Assembly (NCBI RefSeq): GCF_017551775.1 | Contig: NZ_JAFZKX010000065.1 | Coordinates: 1 to 43,482, forward strand | Length of the DNA stretch: 43,482 nt | Direction of reading: 5' to 3' | Source: Fibrobacter sp. | Lineage (GTDB): Bacteria; Fibrobacterota; Fibrobacteria; Fibrobacterales; Fibrobacteraceae | In this document: piece by piece, positions 30,842 through 38,429 of the stretch | Layout: each line of letters begins with the position of its first letter | Position numbering within the stretch: the stretch's first letter is position 1 | Notes under the pieces: model-generated | Seen by the model: the letters and a program-made list of their open reading frames with translations, nothing else | What the model was told of the DNA's origin: nothing | Database searches by the model: none | Made by a program: the position numbers and the translations under genes

Positions 30842-31504
30842 CTAGTTTTTATTGCTGTTTCCGTTACCGTTGCCGTTACCATTGCCGTTGTTTTTGCCAT
30901 TACCGTTGCCATTACCATTGTTTTTGCCGTTTCCGTTTCCGTTGCCATTACCGTTATTTTTGCCGTTGCCGTTGTTCTTGTCGTTGTCGATTTCGTTTCC
31001 GTTGTCGTTGCTTGCCGATGTGCAGGCGCTGGCGTCAATGTCGCCTATGTTCCAGCTGCTGGTAAGCGCTGCGCAATCTGGCGAAGAAACGAGCTGCTGG
31101 AAATTGGCGTTGTCGTCTGCGACGGGAACCAGGATGATAGCCCAGGAACTGTTTGCGGAACAGGAATTGAGGACGGCCACGTTCGAAGCCTGCCAGCTTG
31201 TGAGGTTGCCCCCGTCCTTTTGCAAGGTGGTGCCGGACCGGACGCAGTCCCTGTAAATGAAGTTGTTTGTCCTCCCGTTGCCGGGAGCGTAGTAGCCGAT
31301 TTCTTTCCACGTGCCGACGGTGTGGTCGCTGTGAATGTGGGCGTCTTGCAGGTGGATATAGGTACCTGCGGCCGTGGGGACTTCGGCAGCCTTTGTCTTG
31401 GCCGAGAGGCCGAACAGTTTGGGCACGGCTACGGCCGCAAGGACACCCATGATGACGATGACTGCCATCAGTTCTATGAGAGTAAAACCTTTTCTTTTCG
31501 TCAT
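30842..31504 (-). CDS. Type IV pilin/pseudopilin-like protein with Asn-Gly repeat tail
   Basis: A 220-residue protein with a prepilin signal (MTKRKG-FTLIELMAVIVIMG) and a globular part close to that of the downstream gene (AGTYIHLQDAHIHSDH, IGYYAPGNG, LTSSWNIGDI). From about residue 170 it is a low-complexity (GN)n tail with KNN interruptions (about 30844-31000 in DNA, hexamer-type repeats). AAGGG is the ribosome-binding site. It lies 28 nt downstream of the flavoprotein gene and upstream of the second pseudopilin, so a four-gene minus-strand run (32934 to 29464) is possible. The two pseudopilins probably arose by duplication and then gained different tails. Confidence 0.88.
   Translation of the reverse strand: MTKRKGFTLIELMAVIVIMGVLAAVAVPKLFGLSAKTKAAEVPTAAGTYIHLQDAHIHSDHTVGTWKEIGYYAPGNGRTNNFIYRDCVRSGTTLQKDGGNLTSWQASNVAVLNSCSANSSWAIILVPVADDNANFQQLVSSPDCAALTSSWNIGDIDASACTSASNDNGNEIDNDKNNGNGKNNGNGNGNGNGKNNGNGNGNGKNNGNGNGNGNGNSNKN
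30844..31000. repeat. Hexamer-type tandem repeats encoding Asn-Gly tail
   Basis: Units of CCGTTG/CCATTA type (plus strand) repeat imperfectly, with TTTTTG interruptions at regular distances, coding for NGNG...KNN on the minus strand. Confidence 0.8.
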
Positions 31505-31532
31505 GGCTGAACCCTTGCTGCGATTGTGTTTT

Positions 31533-32750
31533 CTATTTGAACTTTGCGAACTTAACGAGGTATTTGGCGGTCTGGACGGGCGTCTTGAGGAAGGCGCGCT
31601 TCTTGTATCCGCTCAGGGCGAACCCCTGCAATACCTTGTACAGCCCGATTTGGTCTTCGCGGTTGATGGCGAGCAGGAACCTGCGGAACTTGTATTCGAA
31701 ATCGTGCGTCTTGCCGAAGCGGTCGTGGCAGCGCTTTTCGTATTGTTTCAGGAACTTCTTGCTGAGGCTCGCGGCTTCGCCGGAAGTCTCCCTCAATCCC
31801 TTGTCCACGTATTCGGCGCAGAATCGACCGGCCCTCATCGCGGCAGCGATACCACCACCCGTGAGCGGGTTGGTGTGGTGGGCGGCGTCGCCCACGAGGG
31901 CGAAGCGGTCGAGCGTGTAGTCCTTGAGCGTGCTGGAGACGGGAACGAGCCCGCCGACGGTGTGGTTGATCTTTGCGCCCGGGAAGAGCTTTTCGAGCCA
32001 TTCCATGGTGACTTCGAGGATGTTGCCCGCGTGCTTGCCCGCGGCGAGGAAGCCGGCGCCGAAGTTAGTGACGTTCGACTTCTGCTTCGGGAAACTCCAG
32101 ATATAGCCGTCGTTGATAAAGTCGTGGCCCTGCCAAAAGGTGAGGTAGTCGGGCTTGGTCAAAAGGCCCTGTACCTGGATGTCGACGCCCGTGCAGGTTT
32201 CGCGCGGGTTCTGTCCGCAGTCCAGGCCCACCATGCGACCGATGCGGCTTTCGACGCCATCGGCGGCGATGACCATCCTCGCAAAAATTTCCTGGGTTTC
32301 GGTTGCCGTCACGGCGCCGCACCCGTCGCCCTTGCCGAGAACGACGCGGACCATGCGCCTGTCGCCTTCGACGCCACCCACGAATTCCGCGCGTGCGCAG
32401 GTTTCAACCTGGGCTCCGTCATCGGCTGCGAGTTTCGCGAGCCACGGGTCGAAAATTTCGCGATTGAGCATGATGCCCGTATTCGGTTTCGGGACTTCGA
32501 TGTTCACGCCGTTCGGGCCGTAGATGTAGAGCCCGTTGATAATGGTTTCTATGCAGCTCTCGTCGATGGGGCCGTAGGTCTGTAGGTCGGCCAGCGTGGT
32601 GCTCGCCTCCCCGCAACGTACCGGGAAGCCGATGCGTTCGCGTTTTTCGAGGAGCAATACCTTGTGCCCCGCCCGTGCGAGGTTCCTTGCGGCAACGGAA
32701 CCGCCGGGCCCCGCGCCAATCACCACGACATCGTAATTGGAATCAAGCAT
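31533..32750 (-). CDS. FAD-dependent geranylgeranyl-reductase-family oxidoreductase
   Basis: A 405-residue flavoprotein. The FAD motif VVVIGAGPGGSVAARNLARAG starts at about residue 7, followed by the family's EKRERIGFPVRCGEA stretch (the redox-region Cys after the GxP in geranylgeranyl reductases), AADGVESRIGR, and FALVGDAAHHTNPLTGGGI (the GD motif for FAD). The family reduces isoprenoid double bonds (chlorophyll, archaeal lipids, quinone side chains). The start at 32750 overlaps the upstream ferredoxin gene by 8 nt, so that ferredoxin is its likely electron donor, an arrangement known for archaeal-type reductases. A longer in-frame N-terminus would overlap the ferredoxin gene fully and is rejected. 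Substrate unknown; menaquinone side chain is one candidate (inference). Confidence 0.9.
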   Translation of the reverse strand: MLDSNYDVVVIGAGPGGSVAARNLARAGHKVLLLEKRERIGFPVRCGEASTTLADLQTYGPIDESCIETIINGLYIYGPNGVNIEVPKPNTGIMLNREIFDPWLAKLAADDGAQVETCARAEFVGGVEGDRRMVRVVLGKGDGCGAVTATETQEIFARMVIAADGVESRIGRMVGLDCGQNPRETCTGVDIQVQGLLTKPDYLTFWQGHDFINDGYIWSFPKQKSNVTNFGAGFLAAGKHAGNILEVTMEWLEKLFPGAKINHTVGGLVPVSSTLKDYTLDRFALVGDAAHHTNPLTGGGIAAAMRAGRFCAEYVDKGLRETSGEAASLSKKFLKQYEKRCHDRFGKTHDFEYKFRRFLLAINREDQIGLYKVLQGFALSGYKKRAFLKTPVQTAKYLVKFAKFK

Positions 32751-32934
32751 CGTTTGCCTCCGTAATCTTGAGCGCACCGACGGGGCACGCCTTTGCGCAG
32801 ATGCCGCACTTGATGCACTTTTCGCTGTCGATTTGCAGGTCGAGGCCGTACATGTCAAGCGCCATCTTGGGGCACAGGCCTACACAGCCCGCGCAGGCGA
32901 GACAAACCTTTCTGTCGTGGACGAGAGTTTTCAT
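32743..32934 (-). CDS. Two-cluster [4Fe-4S] ferredoxin
   Basis: A 63-residue protein with two CxxCxxCxxxCP motifs, CLACAGCVGLCP and CIKCGICAKACP, each able to hold a [4Fe-4S] cluster. It is a low-potential electron carrier in the cytoplasm. It overlaps the start of the flavoprotein gene by 8 nt, so the two are coupled. A TATATTCT box lies 6 nt before the ATG. Confidence 0.95.
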   Translation of the reverse strand: MKTLVHDRKVCLACAGCVGLCPKMALDMYGLDLQIDSEKCIKCGICAKACPVGALKITEANDA

Positions 32935-32940
32935 TACTGC

Positions 32941-32948
32941 AGAATATA
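32941..32948 (-). promoter_or_regulatory. Putative -7 promoter element of the ferredoxin operon
   Basis: TATATTCT on the minus strand, 6 nt before the ferredoxin ATG. Partial match to TAnnTTTG. Confidence 0.35.
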
Positions 32949-32967
32949 CAAAAATGCAGACAGTGCG

Positions 32968-33018
32968 TGTTTATCGGTGACCCCGGAACTGCGCCCGGGA
33001 GACATTGGGTGATAAACA
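32968..33018. repeat. Inverted repeat in the gap after the lipoprotein gene
   Basis: TGTTTATC (32968-32975) and GATAAACA (33011-33018) can pair, with CCGG pairs inside. It lies just after the stop of the lipoprotein gene at 33020. It could slow transcription but has no U tract. Confidence 0.35.
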
Positions 33019-33019
33019 T

Positions 33020-34642
33020 CTACTGTTTTTGCATCTCGTAGTAGGCCATGAGCCATGCCTTGAGGCGGGCCCAGTCCTTCTCGCTTGCATTTAGAATGCG
33101 GCTGTCGGGCTCGTAGATGAACAGGTCTTCGAGTGCGAAGTCACCGACCTGGATCCCGGCGAAGCCGTCATAGAACTTTTCTCCGAGTTTCATGTCGGTG
33201 CTGTGCACGGTTTCGCCGTCGATGGCAATGGCGATATGCTTCCAGTAGATGATGAAAGAAACGTGGTGGCGCTTGCCGTCCAACGCCTTGGATTTCCCGT
33301 AGATGCGCGTGTCCAGGGAATCCACGCCCGAGAACACCTGGGCGCAGATATTTTCCGGGTCCTTTTCGCACGGGGCAATCTTGAACCCGGCGGAATCGTT
33401 GCCTGCGGAAAGGATGAACTTCTGGCTGGCGGCGCTGTCTTCACTTGCGAAGCTGCCCGCGTCTGCGGTTATCCAGAAACTGATGCCGATGCTGCTGTCC
33501 TGCGTGTCGTATTCTCCCTCGATGGTGCACCCGTCGTCAACGGACCACTTGGGAGAATTGTACATGACGCAGACTCTACCAACATAATGGTGTTTTGCAA
33601 ATAGGCTGTCGTCAAATGAAGTTCCGGGCTGGGCCGCGGCATCCATGTGATAACTGAAGAACCAGTAGTCGGAACCGCTTACAATGCCATTGCCGAGCCA
33701 GCGGGCCTTCGTGCTGTCCTTGCCCAGGGTATCGATCATGTACCAGAGCCTGTTCGTCTGCGTTTCGTTTGCAACGTTCGCGTAATAGAATGTGTTTCCG
33801 TGCTCGTCTACGAGGCGGTCGGACTTTTGGGGATCCTTCACCATGACGGGTACGGGCAGGTTGACAATTTGGGGCTCGAGCCCGAGCGAATCCATGAACT
33901 TGACGACCTTCGTGGGGAGGGCGAACTTGGTGGAATCGAAGGGGTAGCCCGAAGTGCTGCTGCCCATGAAGTAGGTCTGACCCGCGAGTATTTCGTGATG
34001 GAAGAGTCTGTTCGATGCGTACTTGCTGTCCCACGCATACATTTCCTGGAGGGTCCCTACGGGAACATCCGTGATGGTGATGAAGCCTTTTTCCCTGTCG
34101 GCATCGGTTATCGTGGCGCAGATGAAGGTTCCGCCGAAGCAGATGGAATCGATCTTGTCGGTGGTGCGGTCAAGGTAGTTTGTGTACAATACGACTGTTG
34201 CGGGGGCGCCTGCCTCGATGTCGATGTCCAGGGAATCCTCGTGGTTCATGTCGTTGAACGTTCTGCTGATGCCGAGCAGGGGAGCGTCCTTTGTTCCGGC
34301 CTTGGCGAGCAGGCGGACTATGTAGCAGTTGTCGTGCTTGTTGAATTCCGTACAGCCGACAATTTTCCCGAAGGAGAACTTTCCGTCGGCGTCGGCTTCG
34401 GTGGAGTCGCGCACGATGGTGTGGTGGTTGGAATCCAGTTCGGTGAACAGCACGCGTGCATAGGCGATTGGCGTGCCTTCCGGATCCTTGACGGTGCCGG
34501 CGAGGTACACGGATGCCGTCTGTCCCGATTCCGTTTCGGTGATGACGCCCGCAGTGTCCGTGCCGTTGCTGCAAGCCATAAACGACAGCAGTGCCGCCGC
34601 ACCAAAAAAGAATACACTATTAAACTTCATCATTCTAGTCAT
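33020..34642 (-). CDS. Large lipoprotein with regulatory-like beta domain and LamG-like C-terminal domain
   Basis: A 540-residue lipoprotein with lipobox SFMAC-S (Cys near 24). Residues ~45-130 (VYLAGTVKDPEGTPIAYARV...DADGKFSFGKI) match the carboxypeptidase-regulatory-like/CNA-B type beta fold. The region from about 340 to 520 (GRVCVMYNSPKWSVDDGC, ISFWITAD, then KRHHVSFIIYWKHIAIAIDG) looks like a LamG/concanavalin-like domain. It probably binds sugar or protein outside the inner membrane. GAGG lies 5 nt before the ATG. It follows the TIGR02147 regulator on the same strand, a pairing I associate with Fibrobacter genomes. Exact role unknown. Confidence 0.82.
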   Translation of the reverse strand: MTRMMKFNSVFFFGAAALLSFMACSNGTDTAGVITETESGQTASVYLAGTVKDPEGTPIAYARVLFTELDSNHHTIVRDSTEADADGKFSFGKIVGCTEFNKHDNCYIVRLLAKAGTKDAPLLGISRTFNDMNHEDSLDIDIEAGAPATVVLYTNYLDRTTDKIDSICFGGTFICATITDADREKGFITITDVPVGTLQEMYAWDSKYASNRLFHHEILAGQTYFMGSSTSGYPFDSTKFALPTKVVKFMDSLGLEPQIVNLPVPVMVKDPQKSDRLVDEHGNTFYYANVANETQTNRLWYMIDTLGKDSTKARWLGNGIVSGSDYWFFSYHMDAAAQPGTSFDDSLFAKHHYVGRVCVMYNSPKWSVDDGCTIEGEYDTQDSSIGISFWITADAGSFASEDSAASQKFILSAGNDSAGFKIAPCEKDPENICAQVFSGVDSLDTRIYGKSKALDGKRHHVSFIIYWKHIAIAIDGETVHSTDMKLGEKFYDGFAGIQVGDFALEDLFIYEPDSRILNASEKDWARLKAWLMAYYEMQKQ

Positions 34643-34655
34643 AAAAACCTCTTCT

Positions 34656-34692
34656 GGATCCTTCGACTTCGCTGCGCTCCGCTCAGGATGAC
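34656..34692. repeat. Short dispersed-repeat element (TCATCCTGAGC...GGATCC type)
   Basis: The plus strand reads GGATCCTTCGACTTCGCTGC to GCTCAGGATGAC. This form (on the other strand TCATCCTGAGC...GAAGGATCC) recurs as a dispersed intergenic repeat in many bacterial genomes, from general knowledge. It lies between the regulator and the lipoprotein gene. A related inverted pair is at 4055-4137. Confidence 0.5.
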
Positions 34693-34696
34693 TACG

Positions 34697-35521
34697 TCAC
34701 TCCAAATTCGAAAACAGGTGAATGTTCATCTGGTAGACGCCGTCGGCCTTTTCCTTGTCTTCGCCGATGATGCGCCTTGCCTTCGCCTTGAATTCCTGCA
34801 GTTCCGCTTCGAGTTGCTTGTACGCCTCGCTCGAGATGCTGAACGTGAGCGTGCTCATTACTGTCGGTTTTTTGGGCGGCGTGATGAGTGCCTGCTTCGA
34901 TAGTTCGAAGCACTGCAATTGGTATTGCTTGATGAGTTCCGCGTTGTTGTACGGCCCGCTGCTGATGCTTTCTCGGGTCGGTTTCCAGAATCCGTCCGCG
35001 TTTTTGCGCGCAAGCCCGAGACGTTCCAACAGGGCGAGAGAATCCTTCAACTTTCCGAGCGGGACCTTCGGGAAAATTCTCTTTTGCACGGGCGCCATGT
35101 CGTCGCCCACGTCCATCGCGTCGAGGATGGCGAAGAGCGCGCTGTGGTACCAGCGGCTGTAATACTCGTAGGCGTCCTCGTTCAGGATGTGCTGCGGGTT
35201 CGGGTGCAGTTTCAGCAGTTCCTGCATCGCGGCGTTGCGTGCGGAATCGTTTTTGGCCTGGTCGAGTTTTACCATCGTCTCGAAATACTTCGCCTCTTTC
35301 TTGTCGAGTTCGAGGATTTCGATGAACTTGGCCACCATGCGGGGGGAAACCTTCTTGCCCCTGAGAACATCGGCAAAGTAGCTGCGGCTCTTTTCTAGCC
35401 CGAGCAGGTTGCAGATTTCGGTGCGCGTGAAGCTCGGCTCCGCCTTTGTGCGGGCCGCCTGGTATTCTTCCAGGAACTTGCGGAAATGCGTAAATTGATA
35501 AATGTCTAAAAAGCGGTTCAC
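34697..35521 (-). CDS. TIGR02147 family Fibrobacter regulator-like protein
   Basis: A 274-residue protein of the TIGR02147 (DUF4423-type) family that is highly expanded in Fibrobacter. It starts FLDIYQFTHFRKFLEEY, then SFTRTEICNLLGLEKSRSYF with a Cro/HTH-like helix pair and GKKVSPRMVAKFIEIL, then EAKYFETMV. A C-terminal domain (ISSEAYKQLEAELQEFKAKA) follows. It is presumed to be a DNA-binding regulator. The GTG start at 35521 lies 4 nt after a TATATTTG box, so the mRNA is probably leaderless. It is divergent from the TonB-C-like gene 85 bp away and upstream of the lipoprotein it may control (inference). Confidence 0.92.
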   Translation of the reverse strand: MNRFLDIYQFTHFRKFLEEYQAARTKAEPSFTRTEICNLLGLEKSRSYFADVLRGKKVSPRMVAKFIEILELDKKEAKYFETMVKLDQAKNDSARNAAMQELLKLHPNPQHILNEDAYEYYSRWYHSALFAILDAMDVGDDMAPVQKRIFPKVPLGKLKDSLALLERLGLARKNADGFWKPTRESISSGPYNNAELIKQYQLQCFELSKQALITPPKKPTVMSTLTFSISSEAYKQLEAELQEFKAKARRIIGEDKEKADGVYQMNIHLFSNLE

Positions 35522-35525
35522 GCTT

Positions 35526-35533
35526 CAAATATA
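35526..35533 (-). promoter_or_regulatory. Putative -7 element 4 nt before a GTG start
   Basis: TATATTTG on the minus strand (35533 to 35526), then AAGC, then GTG at 35521. Full match to TAnnTTTG. Confidence 0.55.
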
Positions 35534-35594
35534 CATAATTTTTGCTAAAAATGTATTTGTTTTTTGAGAACATTGTTTTTGCCGTATATTTGTA

Positions 35595-35602
35595 TATATT
35601 TG
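35595..35602 (+). promoter_or_regulatory. Putative -7 element 4 nt before the start codon
   Basis: TATATTTG, then GATT, then ATG at 35607. Full match to TAnnTTTG. A second TATATTTG lies 10 bp upstream (35585-35592). Mirror image of the box on the other strand at 35526. Confidence 0.55.
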
Positions 35603-35606
35603 GATT

Positions 35607-36323
35607 ATGCGAAATTCCAATAACATAACGCTTGGACTGCTTGCTTTTGTGGGTGTCGCTCTGATTGCAATCGGAGTGACGTCTATTGCTACGCAGGGGA
35701 GCAAGCCTGAAAAAACAGTTTATTCCGCGGAAACGAAAAACGTGTTCATGAAGAGCTGTACGCGGATGGAAAGCGAACAGGTTTGCGGGTGCGCTCTTGG
35801 TAGGTTGCAGCAGAAATACGGCGAATCCGAATATTTGAAATACGAGGCCGATTACCAAAAAAACAGGGAGTCTCCGGAATACAACTCCTTTTTGAAATCG
35901 GCTCTCGATGAATGTTATTCAAAATTCGCAAACGGGAAAAATAACGCAGGGAGACGTGCCGGAGGAATCTGCGATAGCGAACGGTGCATCAACGGCGACG
36001 GCTCCGTTGTCGACCGCAGCGTTGATAAGGGGACAGGAAATGGCCGCACTTCTGGTGATATTATGGCGGTGGTACGCTTGCGTTTGAAGGAATTGCGCGT
36101 CGTCTACAATGAGCATCTGAAAAAAAGGAAGTTCCAAGGCCGTGTGGTCTTGAAGTTCACGATTGCTCCGGACGGCAAGGTGATAAATATTTCCATAGAA
36201 TCGTCCACGACCGGCTACGACAAATTCGATGAGCGTATCAAGGACGCTGTCGCTTCTTGGGAGTTTAACAAGGTGACGAGCGGTAATACCACTGTGACCA
36301 TACCTTTTACATTCTCTGAATGA
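35607..36323 (+). CDS. Membrane-anchored protein with TonB-C/AgmX-like C-terminal domain
   Basis: A 238-residue protein. One N-terminal membrane helix (LGLLAFVGVALIAIGVTSI), a Cys-containing helical segment (KSCTRMESEQVCGCALGRLQ), a Gly/Arg-rich linker and a C-terminal domain of about 90 residues. That domain (GRVVLKFTIAPDGKVINISI, then FDERIKDAVASWEFNK and TVTIPFTF) has the TonB-C pattern, closest to the AgmX/PglI C-terminal type common in myxobacteria and Fibrobacter. It should span the periplasm and contact an outer-membrane partner (inference). It is 28 nt upstream of the M6 protease gene on the same strand. Confidence 0.85.
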   Translation: MRNSNNITLGLLAFVGVALIAIGVTSIATQGSKPEKTVYSAETKNVFMKSCTRMESEQVCGCALGRLQQKYGESEYLKYEADYQKNRESPEYNSFLKSALDECYSKFANGKNNAGRRAGGICDSERCINGDGSVVDRSVDKGTGNGRTSGDIMAVVRLRLKELRVVYNEHLKKRKFQGRVVLKFTIAPDGKVINISIESSTTGYDKFDERIKDAVASWEFNKVTSGNTTVTIPFTFSE

Positions 36324-36351
36324 TTCTTTTGGGGTGGATTTATTTATATTG

Positions 36352-38301
36352 ATGATGATGAATTCCTGCAAAAAAATAGTGGCCGTTCTGGTCTGTGCCT
36401 TGGCTGCGCTGCCTTTTGCGCGCCCGGCTAGCATGGCCGTACAGACGGTGCAGAATAAGGACGGGAGCTCGGTTTCTATCCGTCATTTTGGCGATGAACA
36501 TTACCATTATACCGAAACTGCCGATGGATACCTGGTTACGGGTGCGGATGGAAATTACGTGTACGTAGACGCCTCGGGCAAGGCGAGTTCGGTAGTCGCG
36601 AAAAACGCGGTGGACCGCAGCGCCGACGATGTAAAATTCCTTGAGGGGCTGGATCAGGAGGCTGCCCGGAAGAACCACAAAGAATTGAACGGGGGCCGAT
36701 TTCCCGATACCGAAGAAATCTCGGGAGGACTGAATTTCGAGCACGTTCCCGTGATGTACAGCCGGGATGCGAAACCTGCTCGGCTGGCGAGGCCTAAGCC
36801 GCAGAAGTGGGTGACGGGCGAGCGTTGGATTCCTGTGTTGCTTGTGGGGACTACGGACAAGGCGCATGGCGATTCCGCGGAATTCCATGCATTTTTGAAC
36901 CAGGAAGGCTACAGCAAGGACGGCAATGTCGGAAGCCTCCGCGACTATTACCTGTATTCTTCGGGCGGCAAGTTCAACCCGCATTTCGATGTGTATCCGG
37001 TAAATATCAATGCTTCGCTGACCAGTTTCGGGTCGGGCGACCGCTTTAGCGAAGGGGAATTCTTGTCGGAAGGCGTGAAGGTGTTGACCCGGCGTGCCGA
37101 CTTCCTCGCGAAGGCGGATAAGTACTGCTCGGAAGACAAAAAGGTGGACGGGTTCATATTCCTGTTCCCGGGAATGGAAGAGGATGCGCTCAAGCAGAGC
37201 AGCCTGTTCTGGGGACATGCGTACCAGATGTCGGCGAACGGCTCGGTGACGGATCCGTTTTCGATGACCTACAAGTCCAACGGGTACGTCTTTGACAAGT
37301 ACCTCTTTATCGCGCAGTACGATGACGGAAGCCACAATTCCAAGATAAACATGATGGGCATTTTCGCGCACGAGTTCAGCCATGTGCTGGGCCTGATGGA
37401 CCATTATTACAAGCCCAGCGGAGGCCAGATGCTCTCCGGGCCGGAAAATTACGACATCATGTCGCTCGGGATGTACAACGGTACGAGCTGGAACGCGGGC
37501 AATATCCCTGCCGCTTTTTCGGCTTTCGAGAGGGAAGCCATGGGCTGGCTTACGCTGACCGAGATTTCGAAGGAAGATTCCGTCTATGGCCTGAAAAGGC
37601 TGGCAGACATGCAGGCGTATTCGGTTACGAACCCGAACCAAAACGACGAGTACTATATAGTGGAATATCGTCCGTCCGAAAAGTTCGATTCCAAGTTGGG
37701 CGGCGGAAAATACGACGATGCGGTGCTTGTCTGGTATATCGATTACGACAAAGGTATGTACGTCGAGCAGAACGCCATCAACAGGGATCCCAATCACCAG
37801 CGTATCGCAGTGAAGGATATCGTGAAGTCGGGGGCGAATTCCAAGAATTTTACGTTCGTCAATGGCGGCGGGAAGGCGAAAGTTTCAGGCGTCTACAACG
37901 TCCGTTTCGAAGGGAAGGAACACGCATGCTTCACGCCCAATGCCTCGCGCCGCATAGGGGAGTGTCCCGTAGAATCCAGTTCGTCTGAGAAAAGTTCCAG
38001 CAGCATGGCGTATTCTTCCGTTGCCGGGAGTTCTTCTTCGGTGGTTGCGATTGCCGCCGCGGTCGCCGTGGATCCGCGGGTGCGTATCTCTGTTTCGGGC
38101 CGTACGCTCGATGTGTTCGCGCATGTCGCGGGCGAAAAGAACGTGCGCCTGTTCGACATGCAGGGCAATCTCCTTGCCGCTTACCGCTTTGCGGGAGAGT
38201 CGTTCTCGCATGACCTTTCGGGGCTTGCTTTTGGGGCATACATTGTGCGCGTCGATGCCGGCAAAGGCCTCTCGGAACGGGTGCGTGTTGTAATGCATTG
38301 A
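36352..38301 (+). CDS. Second secreted M6 family metalloprotease
   Basis: About 649 residues. The start is one of three consecutive ATG codons (36352, 36355, 36358); a TATATTGA box ends at 36352, which would favour 36358. After the signal peptide (VAVLVCALAALPFARPASMA) come a propeptide-like region, then the M6 domain with the zinc motif HEFSHVLGLMDH starting near residue 340 and the downstream YDIMSLGMYNG segment. A shorter Ser-rich linker (ESSSSEKSSSSMAYSSVAGS) leads to the shared C-terminal domain (ISVSGRTLDVFA...VRLFDMQGNLLAAYRFAG...GAYIVRVDAG). It is about as long as the first M6 protease (9195-11249) and clearly a paralogue. Extracellular role inferred. Confidence 0.92.
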   Translation: MMMNSCKKIVAVLVCALAALPFARPASMAVQTVQNKDGSSVSIRHFGDEHYHYTETADGYLVTGADGNYVYVDASGKASSVVAKNAVDRSADDVKFLEGLDQEAARKNHKELNGGRFPDTEEISGGLNFEHVPVMYSRDAKPARLARPKPQKWVTGERWIPVLLVGTTDKAHGDSAEFHAFLNQEGYSKDGNVGSLRDYYLYSSGGKFNPHFDVYPVNINASLTSFGSGDRFSEGEFLSEGVKVLTRRADFLAKADKYCSEDKKVDGFIFLFPGMEEDALKQSSLFWGHAYQMSANGSVTDPFSMTYKSNGYVFDKYLFIAQYDDGSHNSKINMMGIFAHEFSHVLGLMDHYYKPSGGQMLSGPENYDIMSLGMYNGTSWNAGNIPAAFSAFEREAMGWLTLTEISKEDSVYGLKRLADMQAYSVTNPNQNDEYYIVEYRPSEKFDSKLGGGKYDDAVLVWYIDYDKGMYVEQNAINRDPNHQRIAVKDIVKSGANSKNFTFVNGGGKAKVSGVYNVRFEGKEHACFTPNASRRIGECPVESSSSEKSSSSMAYSSVAGSSSSVVAIAAAVAVDPRVRISVSGRTLDVFAHVAGEKNVRLFDMQGNLLAAYRFAGESFSHDLSGLAFGAYIVRVDAGKGLSERVRVVMH

Positions 38302-38359
38302 TAGTCACCGAATTACGCTACTCCGTATCAAATTCGTGATGGTTTTGTAACGCTCCAAT

Positions 38360-38394
38360 CGGGTGCGATTTCGCCCGAGTTTTGGCGTTTTTTT
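38360..38394 (+). terminator. Probable terminator of the M6 protease gene
   Basis: An imperfect hairpin CGGGTGCGA/TCGCCCG (one bulged T, 38360-38377) is followed by AGTTTTGGCG and a T tract to 38394. It lies 58 nt after the stop codon and just before the nuo promoter. Confidence 0.5.
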
Positions 38395-38395
38395 C

Positions 38396-38403
38396 TATCT
38401 TTA
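38396..38403 (+). promoter_or_regulatory. Putative -7 promoter element of the nuo operon
   Basis: TATCTTTA, 26 nt before the nuoB ATG. The leader would contain the GAGG ribosome-binding site. Confidence 0.4.
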
Positions 38404-38429
38404 CACGCGCATTTTACGAGGTACCCTCT

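Noticed and set aside
32751-32858. Longer N-terminus for the flavoprotein (start at 32858)
   Set aside because: It would lie inside the ferredoxin gene in another frame and is low-complexity Ser/Ala/Arg. The start at 32750 fits the FAD motif.
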